Origin: Antedon mediterranea
Lineage: Eukaryota; Echinodermata; Crinoidea; Comatulida; Antedonidae
Direction: 5' to 3'
Assembly: GCF_964355755.1 (NCBI RefSeq)
Contig: NC_092679.1
Location: 12,884,932-12,948,931 of the forward strand
DNA: 64,000 bases
Positions 36,426 through 50,300 of the stretch are shown here, one piece after another. Numbering within the stretch: position 1 is the first letter of the stretch; each line of letters opens with the position of its first letter. A program made the translations under genes and the position numbers. The notes beneath the pieces are model-generated. The model ran no database searches. It was not told the DNA's origin and saw only the letters and a program-made list of their open reading frames with translations.

Positions 36426-36795
36426 TGGCTAGATTCTATCTATCTATCTTTATTTTAGGTGATTCACTGACACAACATACCAATTTCCAGTTTTCGACGT
36501 TTGACCAAGATCATGACACAGTAGCCTCATCATGTTCTGTGTCATACAAGGGAGCTTGGTGGTATGGTGCCTGTCACAGTTCAAATCTGAATGGATTGTA
36601 CCTGGGTGGTCAGATCGATCAGTATGGAAAAGGTGTGGTGTGGAGACATTGGAAAGATTACTACTATTCCTTGAAAACTAGCGAGATGAAAATACGTAGA
36701 ATTTAATGGTAGCATATGATATAGCGAAATTGATAACTTTCAATATTTTTTGTGTTGTGAGTATAATAATTAATCTGAAAATTAATAAAATTCAA

Positions 36796-37281
36796 AGACA
36801 CTTTCCCTACGTTTTTTTTTTAATTTATGTAAAATTGAACTATTAATGTGAAAAATAAGTTGATTCTAATAATTTAAGCAGGCTGCTATAATACTAGCAT
36901 GCATCATGCACAGATTGATATTTTTGTTTTGCTATATGCAATATATCGTGAAGGGAAAATGTAGAAGAACAGTATTTCCACAACTTGTATTAACAGATCC
37001 TGTAAAAAAAAGACAATTCAGCTACAAGAAAACGCAAGACTAGGTCTACAGCTAGCGTACAATGTTCATACTGTATGTTACCGCTGTTTACCAGATAGAC
37101 ATAAGGCCCGTCTACGAGGTCATTCAATGCGAGCTACTTAGGTAACACATTGTTTTTCACTTTTTATCGTAATTAACCATAATGTATATTTAAGACAAGG
37201 AATATCCTGGTTTAATGTATGCATTATTTTATTTTTATACCATGTATTTATTTATGTATAAGAATTACAGGGAAAGTGTCT
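36796..37281 (+). mobile_element. TTAA-type MITE, family M1, copy 3
   Basis: 486 bp, ends AGACACTTTCCCTACG and TACAGGGAAAGTGTCT, flanked by TCAA on both sides (36792-36795 and 37282-37285). This shows the 4-bp duplication need not be exactly TTAA. The internal block GCGAGCTACTTAGGTA is shared with copy 1. Confidence 0.85.
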
Positions 37282-37499
37282 TCAATATAAACATATTTTG
37301 TTTTTAAAATGTCGTATTGAACATTGTTAATGATGAAGGGTGTAATGTTCAACCATCCCAGGTTAACATAATAGTGAATGGCGCCCTCTACAGAGGGGTA
37401 TAAGAATAAAGTAGTCTAGTTTTGATGTTATTCATGGACTCACTCGTATGTTCTATTGTCAATCATTTACACACATTGCTACCTTTTCTGACTGTTTTA

Positions 37500-37745
37500 C
37501 TTTATCATTTTAATTTAGATTTAGCTTATTTTGCTTATTTTATTTTGTATCCCCATTGAGATCCACTGATACCCACAGCATTGTCATTTTTTCTGTAATT
37601 TGCCTTTGGATATATGAATACAATTTTTTGAATACTGTTCGTTTTGTTTTGTAAAACAGAACTGGCCGGGTTATATGTTTTATTGTAGATTAATTCTATT
37701 ACGTGTTGAGTCATCAGTGTATTGTTAAACATCTCAAGTTTTAAT
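37500..37745 (+). repeat. R1 repeat copy followed by a second interspersed repeat
   Basis: 37500-37612 matches the R1 family (GTATCCCCATTGAGATCCAC, GATACCCACAGCATTGTCAT). 37630-37745 matches 25685-25790 (TATGTTTTATTGTAGATTAA). The adjacent 37290-37500 and 37745-38025 hold no gene. Confidence 0.5.
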
Positions 37746-38029
37746 GTCTAAATAAACGTTTGAAAAGAAATATTGTACATAAAACTAAAAACAAAGTTTA
37801 ATGTAGCAATCAACAACAAAAAATAATCATCATATGGCTAATTTAAAAATGATGTATTATGAAAGGAAGGAACTTCCGAGTTGACAGAAAACCACTAGTA
37901 AAGTGGTATAAAAATCACCTTAATATTGTTTTTAGTGCTTTTCTTTTTACTACTATACATCAATAAAGGGTGGGAATTTAACATGTACTGAAAATAAAGT
38001 TTTTCAGTAGATGTTAAATTTCTTATTTC

Positions 38030-38035
38030 TTTATT
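38030..38035 (-). promoter_or_regulatory. Polyadenylation signal of the RhoGEF gene
   Basis: AATAAA on the minus strand, about 270 bases after the stop codon at 38302-38304. Supports the last exon ending here. Confidence 0.45.
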
Positions 38036-38301
38036 GCTTTTTTCATATTCAATTAGTAAAAGTAATTAATTTCCATTTGGGTCAACACAAAACATACCAC
38101 TTCTTGAATTGGACGAGCACAGAACAGAGAAAATGAACGTTTTTTCATTATTATTTATCTATTTTATGATCAAAAAGTGGAACAAAATTAACACCATGTG
38201 ATATGAGGCATCTACTATTGTACGGTAATTAAAATGAGTGATAATCATCAAAAAAAGAAAAACAAAAACAAATAATTGTGTACTAAAATCAATTATTGTA
38301 C

Positions 38302-41300
38302 TTACTTTTTTCTGAAGAATATACTCTTTAACGAATGTTTGAACGATTTCTTTGATGAGAGTTTAGAATCATCAATAGCAACATGCTTCTTATTGCGTCT
38401 CGTCTTGCCTGTAACATAATGTTCATCTCCAGCATCATTCCATACCGTTAATGGTGTTGGCATGTCAGCATCTGCTGCATTCTTCTTTTTGCGATTTTTA
38501 GCTTTACTTATTTTACGTAAATCTGGTTGTGAATAATGCTTGGAATTCTCTGTGATGCTACCACCTTCAATTGATGCAGAATCATAAGTTGGCGTACCAT
38601 ATGTATCAGAGGATTTTTGACAGATTGGACTGTCGCATGGAGCAATAATTGGCAAGCTTTTGTACATCATATCATCTGCATCTCGTATCGGACTTTCTCG
38701 TAAAATTGGAAAACTGTTTTCATTATCGCAACCAGTCTTTCTATTCGCTTCTTCGACTTTCGTTGTAATCATAGTTTTCAATTGCATTGTTCTTGAGGGC
38801 GCATTTGTTAGCGTGGATGGTACATAACAGACACTATCTAAATCAGTATCATCTGCACCATAAATTCCATAATTTGATGATGTTGGTAGGGTTCGATGTT
38901 GTTGCCTTCCTCTTAAGATTCTTGAATTTGTTGAAAAGTCAAATTTGTCATTTATATATGGGGAATTGCGCATGTCACTTATTTCAGCATGGGGAATCAC
39001 CACATCTGATCGCAAACTGTATCCGCTTGAAAGTTGACCTATGCTATGGTTACCATTAATCAAACCTGTTGACAGCTGACCAAAAGTACTATGGTTACTC
39101 TGTACAAGACCATATCTTGCCAAAGCTGGTTGAGATTTAGCAAGACTTTGTTCAGGGTATGTAACATCTGTTTTAGATGTTTTCATCCACATACTCTCAG
39201 ACTTTTTCATGTCTTCAATGTGGCTGGCATTCATACTACTCAGAGATGGCGCGGATCTGAACTGCAGCATTTTATGCCGCATTCTTGCTTTGTTGCGTGA
39301 TTTTGGTCGATATTTGTTGATGGCTTTTGATTTGAAGTCACTGAAATGCGAATGCTGGATAGCTTCTGTACTTTTAAGTTGAAAAACAGGACTGGCAGCA
39401 AGTTCACTCAGTAACTGATGGGTGTGGTTAAGCTCCTGAATTAACCTATGACCAGATAACAAAACAACAATAAATGCTAAATTAATGCTCGTTTTACTTT
39501 TGTTGAAAAACTCAACTTCCAAAATCATATTCTTCTTTTCAAAAAATTCATTTTGAAAACCACACTTCAAGAAAAGTTTAGTTTATTATGTCCCAAACAA
39601 ATATTAAGTATCTGGAGAGTTAAAGCATGGCACTATCATTTTTTTAAATCGCTAGAAGAGTACTACAGTCAACTCTCCCAATACCGGACACCCTTGGGCG
39701 GGCATATATTTTCCGGTTTTTCGAAAGTCCGGTTTCCTGAAAACATATTTTTTAAGTCATCACGTTGTCACTGAAAATGCTTTGAATCACCGGTCCGAAT
39801 GCTGCCCGGTACGGTCTCCTAGCGTAGGGAAGGCCTAGGCTAGGCTATGATTGTGTCAATCTAGTTTTAATTAAATAAATACTGATAGGCCTAGGCTAGG
39901 CCTACTTTATTAATATTAAGCTACAGTAATTCAATTTACCTTTTTTAAAAGTTACATTATTTACTGTACCAATAAAACATTACAATAGTAAATTATTGTT
40001 TCTCAATGTAATTTTAACGGCAAAAAGGCCTACGTACGTACGTACGGTGAACATAATTTCGGTCTGTTTATTGTTTTTCGTGAGCTAGCTAGCAGCAGCA
40101 GCATGGGTGAAGGGCTTTGATTGATGCGCATATGCAGAGGTGTCATAATCAAATAAAAACGCCCACACCTAGACCACATGTTTTTTAAGCTCCTTTATTT
40201 TGACGTAATTTGATAGCAATGATGAAAATTGATTAGGTAAACGAGCCAAGCAATAATGACACAATAATTAATTGGTAACATTTCAAAGTTTATTAACACT
40301 AGTTAAGTCAAGTTCATTCCGTTTACGTTTTGCCATAGTGATTTCCAAATTTATAATGATGCACATTTTTAGTGAAACATTCCTTTTTAAAGTCCTATTG
40401 CAATTGTGAATTTAACAATAATTTAAACAAAACAAAGACACAAAGTGGAATGTAAATTGAACTTTATTAAAAAACAATTCATATGCTAAAAAACAGGGAG
40501 TTGTTAACAACTCCCTGCTAAAAACAATAGACATTAAGACATAGCGCTTCGATGTGAAAAAGCCCACCGCAGTTCGATACGCAACAAAGCAATTGCCGCC
40601 TCGTGGGTTAACAATGAACTGACCTGTCAATCACAGTGTAGTGCTCCATGGCAACATTATTTGATCGTACCGCGAAACGTCGCGCACTTCATGCATGGTG
40701 AGGGTATGGTTAAAAGCTTTTGTACATTGTGAATGTATTGAATCCGAGTCAGCGACGACGATGTTACGTTGTTTTCGTAAATATTTGGAGTTTTTTAACT
40801 GTCAGTCCGGTTTTTAGACGCTAATTTTCGTGTTTTGTACTTCATAATTTGTCCGGAATCCGGAATTGGGTATTCCGGTTTTCATGATAAATTACAGTAC
40901 ATTTAGAATAGGGACAAATTGGGCCCTCCAAAAAAGTCCGGTTTTTCGTGAATTCCGGTTTTGGGAGAGTCCGGTATTGGGAGAGTTGACTGTATTCAAA
41001 AAAATCATCTATAATACTGATGTGTTTGGGTGTTTTGTTAAGATGGAAAATCCATTGCATGTATAACCTAAATGCTATTTTTGTGGTATAACCAAAACAA
41101 CTGCGAGAAATTGCATCTTCAACGGAAAACTTCCACGATTATCAGAGGAGACTTTGGAGGTTTTTGAAAAAGTGTGTTTGGTTCTGGTTGACTGTAATAC
41201 AAAAAAAAATTACCTGCTAGTTCTGTTTTCTGGTATTTGTTCATCATTTGAATGTATTCCACTGTCTTTTGTTGAAGACCCCTGACTTGGTGTTTTAGCA

Positions 41301-44300
41301 TTCATGCTTGTGCTATCATAATAAGTAGGTAATTTGTTTTCTTTTCTATCAAATGAAAAGAAATATTAATTATAATAATTGCATTATTTTTGTTTTCTTT
41401 CTTCAGTGACAGTAGCTCACCTTCTTTGGGACACACCTATCGAATAACTCAAGGCAATATTAAGCCTTAACACTACGGCCAAAACCTCTAGTTGTTGCGT
41501 CCAGTTAAAATGGCGTAAAATCTAGTAAAGTGACAATGGATCAAAATGCATAAGTGTCACATCGATATACTGGTTCTAATTCGTTTTGAATAGAAATCTG
41601 ATTGGTTAGGGACATTTCAAATTTTATTAAGTAATGTGTCCCACTTCATGCTTGATAAGCTAATATTTTTTTTAAAAATATATTGTAAAGAAAAAGAATA
41701 TTTATCAAACATGAACACACAATAGATTTGTTTTCAGCTATGTAATGTAATCAAGGTCATAGATTGATACTTAATTACCGTTTATAAAGTATTACAGGGA
41801 ATTGCTTAGTAGTCTGAATGGCCGATTCGATCGCTGGTTTTTGTTCCGTTACAAAGTCAGTCAAGCGTTGCGTAGAGCTCTGTACATAAATATAATCCGG
41901 ATGGTCCACAGATGTACATCTTGATAATTGCTAAAAAATATAAAAAAATTGAAATGGAAACTTCTTTATTATTACAACTTTTAAAAATTAAATACAATAA
42001 AATATATTTTAATAAAATTTAAATCTTAATTGCCAATCTCAATTTGAATATTAATTTTATAAACATTGGTTTTTTTTTTTATCCATGTGTTTGAATTATA
42101 AAAATATAATATATTATAAAATTTGACCAGCAAACTCTAAACAGCTCATTTATATAGATAGAGGAAAGATGAGTACATCTGTGAGAAAAATCGGGCTCAA
42201 TTATAAAAGTTTATAATTATATTTAAACTTTACTAATAAAAAAACATTTCAAAAATGTATTCCATCATCATTTAAATATAATAGAATCATAATAAACCCT
42301 AAATTAGGGTCCACTTGGAGAAATAAATATCTGAGTAAATATTTGAATGTTGAGAAAAGATTGAAGTTATTATTATGTGGACAGTTGGACAGATGGAAAG
42401 TGTGCATTGGCAGTATTTTGTCATGATTGTATGGGCCTAATGTTTTGATCAATTTAATGCAATTCAGAAAGTTATAGAACAATTGAGAATAATAGAGACT
42501 TATTCAGTGGGGTAACATGGGGAGAAAGGACCATTGGTTTAGTGGCAGTGGCAGTTCAATGCTGGGTAGTTGCATTAGGACTGCTCTTGGGCCTATTTTA
42601 AGAGCTCAAACGCTCTTGGACCCTAGCAGTTACACCACTGGACTTAATATAATTATAAGCGTGTCTCAAGAGTCTGAATTCCCTGATTTTGTGACATTTA
42701 CAAAAATGAAGCGACATAGTTGATTACCTTAAGGAAAATAACATATTGAGGTATACGTTGAACAGGACTAAGTAGGCTGCCAACTAGATCTGACTCAATA
42801 AAACCTAAACTAGACAACTGTTTCTGTAAAAGAAAATACATACATTGAATTCATTGATTATTATACAGATATTGACTGCTTAGAGGTTAAATATAAGATT
42901 TGACATCCCCGAGGGAATGATATTAAGTTCGAGGGAATATATATTTCCCGAAGCGCCAGCTGAGGGAAATATATATTCCCCGAGAACTTAATATCATTCC
43001 CGAGGGGATGTCAAATCTTATATTTAACCGATATAAAAGGCAATATCTGTTATATTATATAGCCAAGAACAAGTCTGCTGGGTTGGGTGAAGCTAGGCTA
43101 GGCCTCCTATGTATTTGTATTGTATTTAAACAAGCCTGCCTAGACACCTTACCTTGCGAAGAATAATATACAGATAATTACTAATTAATGATTCCTTGGC
43201 AATAAAATATTCACTTAGGCCTAGGTCGTTTAAATTAACAGAAGAATTTCCATCAATAAGCCTATTAAAAATAATAATATTATAATCAGGTAGGCCGAAT
43301 AAACAATTCGTCTTCTTCTCGATCTTCAAGGAGCCGAATCACCGGATGTTCAGCGCGTACACTAGGTTACTACCGTGAGTATTGACCAATCACAAACGGT
43401 GTTTCATCACATTTAGGGTGGACTTATAACAAATGAGGGCGCTATGTATGCATAGTTTAAATAGTTTAGATGATTAATTTCTTCAAGCAACTTCCGTGGC
43501 ACAGCGGTTGAAGCGTTGTCTTGCGATGGAGTGACAATTCCACCCGAGTTCAAGATCGAGTTGATGACTTTTGTTTATTTATCGGCAACGCGAGTGTTGG
43601 CACACGAAAATTACACAGTCAATATCAACGTACTCGAGAATCTATATGTTTAATGACAGGGGACACGATAATTACGCGAAAATTACACAGTAAATATCAT
43701 CGTTCTCGAGGATATATACGATTTACGATCCTCGCAGCGGTAGTCATGTGATGCAGTTTCAACCAATCACGTTAGCGTATTTACATAGGCTATGTAATAT
43801 AAGTATTTATAGTATGTAGTTTAACTTAAAATATATAATTGATTTTATATATTGATTTTATATACATATATTAAGTATGTATACGTGTACACTTATATAT
43901 GTTGAAGGCCAACAAAGCTAACCTAAATGCAAAGACTTACATTTCTGTACTTCTGTATGTATGTGAATTAAAGAAAATTTACAATTTAGTTTAATAAATA
44001 TTTATTAGTAATATTTCAAACCTCAATGGAGCAATTTTCACTTAAGAGCTGTTTTTGTCTATTTCATATTAACTATTTATAATTTATCACATCTTGAAGT
44101 TGTCATGAATTTATTATCAACCATAGATTGGAGTTTAAAATTTGACTGATCTAGTAAATATTAAATGCTTGTTAAAAACATTTTTGTGTCATGTGGCATT
44201 TTTGTTTTTATTTTGTCATTATACATCATTATAAAGACAACATTATAAAAGGGTCTGGAGAAAAAATGTTACATTATTAGCGTAAATGAATCTGTTTATA

Positions 44301-47300
44301 TTTGAACACTTTCAACGGTTTTGTTTCATAGAACAGCAAATAGAACAACTTGTGTCATCTTTACCATGAGATGACTGTCAGGCTTTCTGTAAAAATACAT
44401 TTATATCGGTTCTGTGACATATCCTGAAAGCTTTTATATAATAGGGAGGGTCAAAATAGATGGGTTGCATTCCAATTGGTTTGCTTTTATTTTCTCATAA
44501 ATAATATTTGGAGGACAGTACGTACAGTATTACAGTATGTATGGTTTTGTTTGTTAACAAAACAGCACTGTTTTATTTTCTGAACGAATGACAAGATTTT
44601 AACAATGCGGTCAACCTCTATTCAGAGGAACACCTCTATCCAGAAAAACACTCCTATTCAGAGTAACACCAATGTGACACAGGGTTGTCTACTGAAGTAT
44701 CTATATCATATATGAATTCCCATCAATTATTAAAACTTACCCTTAAAAACTTGCGGAAAGTGTGAGACTTTTGGCAGTAATAACTCATCTTTGATAAAGA
44801 CCTTGGAAAATTTGCAATATAGCTTGTATACACATCTAGCGTGTCAGCCTGCAAATTAGTGAAATATGGTGATAAATAATATATTATAGACAGTATAATT
44901 GGTTTTATAAAGGGCTACATGTTGCCCAAAGCCTGACGAACCAAAAAATTTGTGGTCAGCCTTTTTTCTGCAATTGAGGATTAACAATGTGAGTATACCG
45001 TAAAACCTAAAAAAAAAAAAACACATGATGTTTTTCTCCTTTTTTAACTCTTGGGTTGCTGCTTTTCGAGATGGACTTGATTTCGAAATTATTTTCGAGG
45101 TTTTACGGTAATTTTCTAAGGCACCCTTATCTTTTTATTTTGATTATACAATATATTTATTAACCAAACATCAGCTTTAAAAAATTCCAAAATTTAGGAA
45201 TTAGCAGAATATAATGTTGACAAATATTGCAATCCAAAATATTTGTGGGCCCGTAACAGGCGTATTTAATAATTTCTCATTGTACAAATAAGTTTACGAT
45301 AAAATTACAAGACTTTTGGAGGGAAAAATAAAGAAAATATATATAAACAAGACAACTGTAACTATAAGGCAAATAATGTACGACTACAGTTCCAGCCAGT
45401 GGCTGCTTGTGTCATTAAAAAACTAAAATAAAGATATACCGAATATTATTATAACTAAATTAAACAAATTGCCTACATTGTATGTATCTGTAATTCTTGC
45501 CAAAATATCACCCATCATGCCTTGCCATTTCCATGTGTTTAAACGACTTTGTAATGACATCAGCAATGATTTGTGCTTCTGAAGTAAAGAGGCTAGCTCA
45601 GTTGGGAACATTACACTAAAAAAATATTTCAATTGAAAATGAAATAAAAATACAAAATATAAAAATAGTATTTTAATGCTTAATTTTTGTATAGTACCAG
45701 TATACACAAGAATTGTGAATGAAGGAAAATTAAAGTAAGCTATTGTTATCTTTTTGTAATCACTAGTAAAGATTGTTTAACTATAGAATCACTTAATGTG
45801 CTTTATCTCAAGATGATTGGACCTTACAATATGTTTTCGAAATATTTGTTGTAAATAAAATCAATATAAATAGAGGATAAAAAATTGCATCACAATTTGT
45901 ATTATACATGAACTAATATATTTTCATCTGGATAGTAAAAGTTTTTTCTACAGCTTCCATAATTTGGAAAATCAAGTTTGTAAACTGTATTCCAATCCCA
46001 TTATCATGTATTCCATACAACACAAAACGGTGACAAAATACTAAATACCTTATATCAGGCTGGGGGATAAATCCTTCACCAAGAAGAGGGTTGTTAAAAT
46101 GCTGTTGTGTGGTTTGTAACTGATTTACATAACGTCTTTCAGATTCTAAGAATTGTCTTGCCAAAGTTTGTCTCAAAGCTGAAGATATACATGAGAGAGA
46201 AATATTTAAGTGAAACTTGTATAATCAATGTGAATTAAAAACAATGTATGTCTAACCAATTTGTGGTTTTAGAAATTTGTCTTAATTGGTCTATTTTGTG
46301 CTTACTCAGCTGATAAACTAAGAATAATAGGGCCTGTTTCTGCTGAGCAAGAGAATACAGCTTTAAAATACTATATTTTGAAAAATAGTATTTTCTTGCC
46401 AGCAGTAACAGGTCCTTATAAAAAGAAACAGTTTTAAAATAGAGCTATTTGGAGCTGCAATGTGATTTTCTTTACAAACTCAGTGTTCTTGTGTATATTT
46501 TCAAGTATGCAAGAGATCCCTGATGATGTGATTCTTCATGAGTGTTATTTCATTAATGTGCTTTATTTTACCTTCTTCAGATGAGATGAATTCAGTTTGT
46601 TTTGGAGGGAAATCCATGGGTCCAAAGGAACTATTGCACGAGCCACTTGATTCCTGTAAAAACAGTCATATGATTACTTCGTAATAAACTAACTCCAAAT
46701 AATTAGAGTTTATATCAAATATGTTTGTGTAGAAAGGTTGTGATCCAACATAAAATCATAAATATCATTTATTTCATAAATCAGTGAAATTCATTTTTTT
46801 TGTATGAGGAATATATTTAAATTGTTTTCATTGACTAAGTACCCAGATCCTCTTTATTTTATTGCACAAGTGAAAGTAAAACTACTGTACATTTGATTCA
46901 TTAACCCTAAATTAACGATGGGAATTATTAGTGGTTTGGAAGGCGAAATCAATATTTTCATATAAAGTTTGCAGTATACCACGTATATATAAATATAAAA
47001 CCCAAAGGCAAATTACTGAAAAAATGACAATGCTGTGGGTACCATGGTGTACTGCAAATTTTATATCAACATGGGAATTATTAGGTTTTTCAATATGATG
47101 TTTCAAGTTAATACAAGTGACACTTTATGATGTGTCGTGTGACTATTTTACTATTGAGTCTAACAGTCAATCTGCATGTTTCACTGCCTAAAGTAGTTTC
47201 TGGCATATCATCAAATAACATGAAGGTCATAGTTTGAGAGTGATGCATGTTATACTAACTTATAGACACAAATGATAAGCGCATATTAAAATGATCTTAT

Positions 47301-50300
47301 TTCTGAATGCATACAAATCATATGATATATTATATACAATTTTTTCTTATCAATTCAATTTATTTTAGGTAGGAAAAATGATGGGATATTAAGTAGTTCA
47401 CCTGACAATTCACCTCATTTCCTCTTCGCAATTGCACAGTGCGCTTGAAAGAAGACTTGACGCTTTCTTCCTCCGTTAAGTTTGCTTCTAAATCCGTTGT
47501 TACAGACTCCTTCTCCAAATCTTTATAGTAATCTTTCTCGTCATTTTCAAGGTCAAGTCCATCATCCGAGTCATCAGAATCATAGTCTAATATACCTAAA
47601 AATTACAAGTAGGCTTAAATGATAAGTCAACGCTGATCTGTGATATTTTACTAGAAATAATAACTAGTCGCAAATCACTGCAACAAGTAAACAATTTTAT
47701 CAGATTTCATGTGAAGTGTTTCAGAGCTGTGTAGATCAAAAGATTAAAATTTCAAACAATTTGGTAAAAAGTTTAACATTTAAAGCAGAACAAATGTAAA
47801 CATACATCAGAAAAGACAGTAATATCTCAGGACAGCATATATATCAGGATCCTATATAGTAAGTATAGAGTCCCCCTCGAGAGAGAGAGGGTAATACATT
47901 ACAAAATGAAGAACATTATTATACATTAATAAGAGCCAAAGATGTGCAGGCCTATATGCCTTATGCTCTAAAAACAGCCTTTCTCTCCAACAGATTATTG
48001 TCATCCTTTCTTTTTGTACCGTCGTTAAACACAGTGCAACGACAAGAACTGACAAGAATCTAACTGAATTCCAGTGACAAGCTAAAGAAACTAGTAGAGG
48101 GTTTTATTATTATTTATTCGTGATTATTTGATGTTGCCCTTGTCTTCTTTACCTTCACGTTATAGAATTTTAACTTTGATATGTTGTCTCGTCCGCATAA
48201 CTAAACATACCGATAGACAGTATACAAGGGATTCAAATGATACGGATCCTAGCTACGTTAGCGGAATTACTGCTAGGCAATGGCTGTGTGTTTGCTACCT
48301 AAACAGGAGTGTGTATCAATCACCCGTAAAGTGCAGTACGTGTAGTCAAGACAGACCTGTGCAATAAATGCATACGTTGGACCTGGCAAAATCTGCGCCA
48401 CTTCCACATCCTGTGGGATGTACAATATCTGATGTCGCACCTGAGATGGCTTCCGCAGAGTCTCAGATCCACCACCTCAAAGGCAAAGGAGTCGTTTCTC
48501 GCAAGATGCTCTGTGTAACATCTATATCAGGCTACTGTCATTCTTGGCCGACCCTGATAACCCAAAAAAAGAACAATTCTGAGGTCATTACACTTTTACA
48601 GCAGATCACAGGTCTTATTGCTGATCAGCAGTCTTTTATCTCTGCAATTGGCCGACATTTCTCCAGCTATCATCTTAGGTTCACTACGCCTTAATTGTTC
48701 GGCGCCAAGGACTTCTTCTCAGAAGGAAGCGACTCATACTGAACTTCAAGAGTCTAAATAAGCGATTCATTAGGACATACTGTCCTGACAGACCTTATGT
48801 CAGCCTCATTTCCCTGCTTCGAAAATTAAGTGTGGAACAAGTCGACAAGTGGTGTGCCGTCTCGGGACATGAGTCAACCCTCTTTCTACTGTTTATAAGT
48901 GCTGTTACCTGGATAAACAGCCCTCCCTACTAGACAAGCATCTCATGAATATGTATAACCGCAGTGTATTTCTCTTATAAAATCTTTAGTTAAAAATAAA
49001 AATTCTAATGACAAAATAATAATAAAGAATTTCTATGAAATCCAATTAATATTTAAAGAGAATAAACGAGACCAGATGATGAACTATGCTATGAATTTCC
49101 GACTCATAAAGTAAATGAGGTATTGCTTGTTAAATTTAATGTTAAAAATATAACACATGCTTTCTATGTGTAACTGTCAGAGCAAATAAAACTGTTCATC
49201 ATAAGCTAGAAAAATCAACTAGCACACTGTAATAAAACACAAGCTGTAAAATGACATGACATTCAATAGCAATGATGAACAGATCTATTTACATACATGC
49301 AAATATCCGGGAAATATATATTTATATAAGAGAGTGTTTGAAAGTTTCTTTTTTTAAAGTCCACACATCCATATACATAACATGGGTTATCAAATAACTG
49401 GAATTGTACTGGGAAGGTTTTAAACTACATTTAAAAACGATCTGATATTTTGGATCCAATATGGCAGTCGAAATGGCTGTGACAAAATGATATAAAAACA
49501 TTTCACTTGATATATCTTAATTTTCAAAGGGAAAAACCCGGAACCGGACAGAAGTCCATTATCTGGTAACTTTGACGATTTCAAGACATGTTTATACCTA
49601 ATTATAGTTTAATTACTTTGTATGTTTTATAATTTGTATAGAATAAATAAAGAGTTATTGGAGTTTAGAATTACAAGGCATAATACTTTTAATTGAAAAA
49701 GAAACTAAATGAATGTTTATGAGTACAGTGTGATGGTACAAATAATTTCAAGAGGTAAAAGATGAAAAATCATATTTGAACATGAAATTATTTGTACCAT
49801 AGCACAATCGTCCAATCAAATGAGAAGAATTTAGGTATTATATAAAACACAATATAGTAGATAATATACTAAGTAGAATTATATTTACATCACAGGCACA
49901 GAATAAATTCTAAACCGCCCGGTGATAATGGAATTGAAATGTAATTAATTTGAAACGTTAAGATGCAGGAAATCTATGAGAATGAGAAAAAGCCGCCCCA
50001 ACCAAGATTCAAACACGGAACCTTCTAACCATTAGACCACTGTTGCTATGGTATGGTTCAAACTTGATTGGATACCGACTCTTTAACATTCTCGGCGTGG
50101 TACGGTGGAGCAGCACTAGTCCCTCAATTGTATGCATGCACAACAGAGATCAAATTGATACAAATTTCTATATAGATAGAAATATACACTATTTGTATAT
50201 ATATATTTTTTTGTCTTACATGGGTTCATCCCACTTTTATTTCCATAAATACATATATATATATTGTACAGTACATTTCTATTGTACATCACTTTATATG

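Larger units (their letters stand above)
29772..36706 (+). pseudogene. Fibrinogen-related gene copy 2 lacking exons 2 and 3
   Basis: Exon 1 (to the donor at 30024) and the last exon (36459-36706) closely match gene 1. The last exon retains FDQDHD, GAWWYGACHSSNLNG and [11 protein letters not shown]. No equivalent of exons 2-3 was found in the 6.4 kb between them, which holds H1 copy C and a 4-kb repeat block. Both remaining junctions are phase 1, so direct splicing stays in frame and would give 166 residues from ATG 29772: an N-terminal hydrophobic stretch plus only the C-terminal fibrinogen subdomain. A 5-base insertion just after the ATG equivalent to gene 1's start breaks that start; ATG 29772 and internal ATG 29898 remain in frame. 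Pseudogene or short novel product cannot be told apart from sequence alone. Confidence 0.75.

Noticed and set aside
43491-43565. Functional tRNA gene
   Set aside because: A and B boxes present but the ends do not form a convincing acceptor stem.
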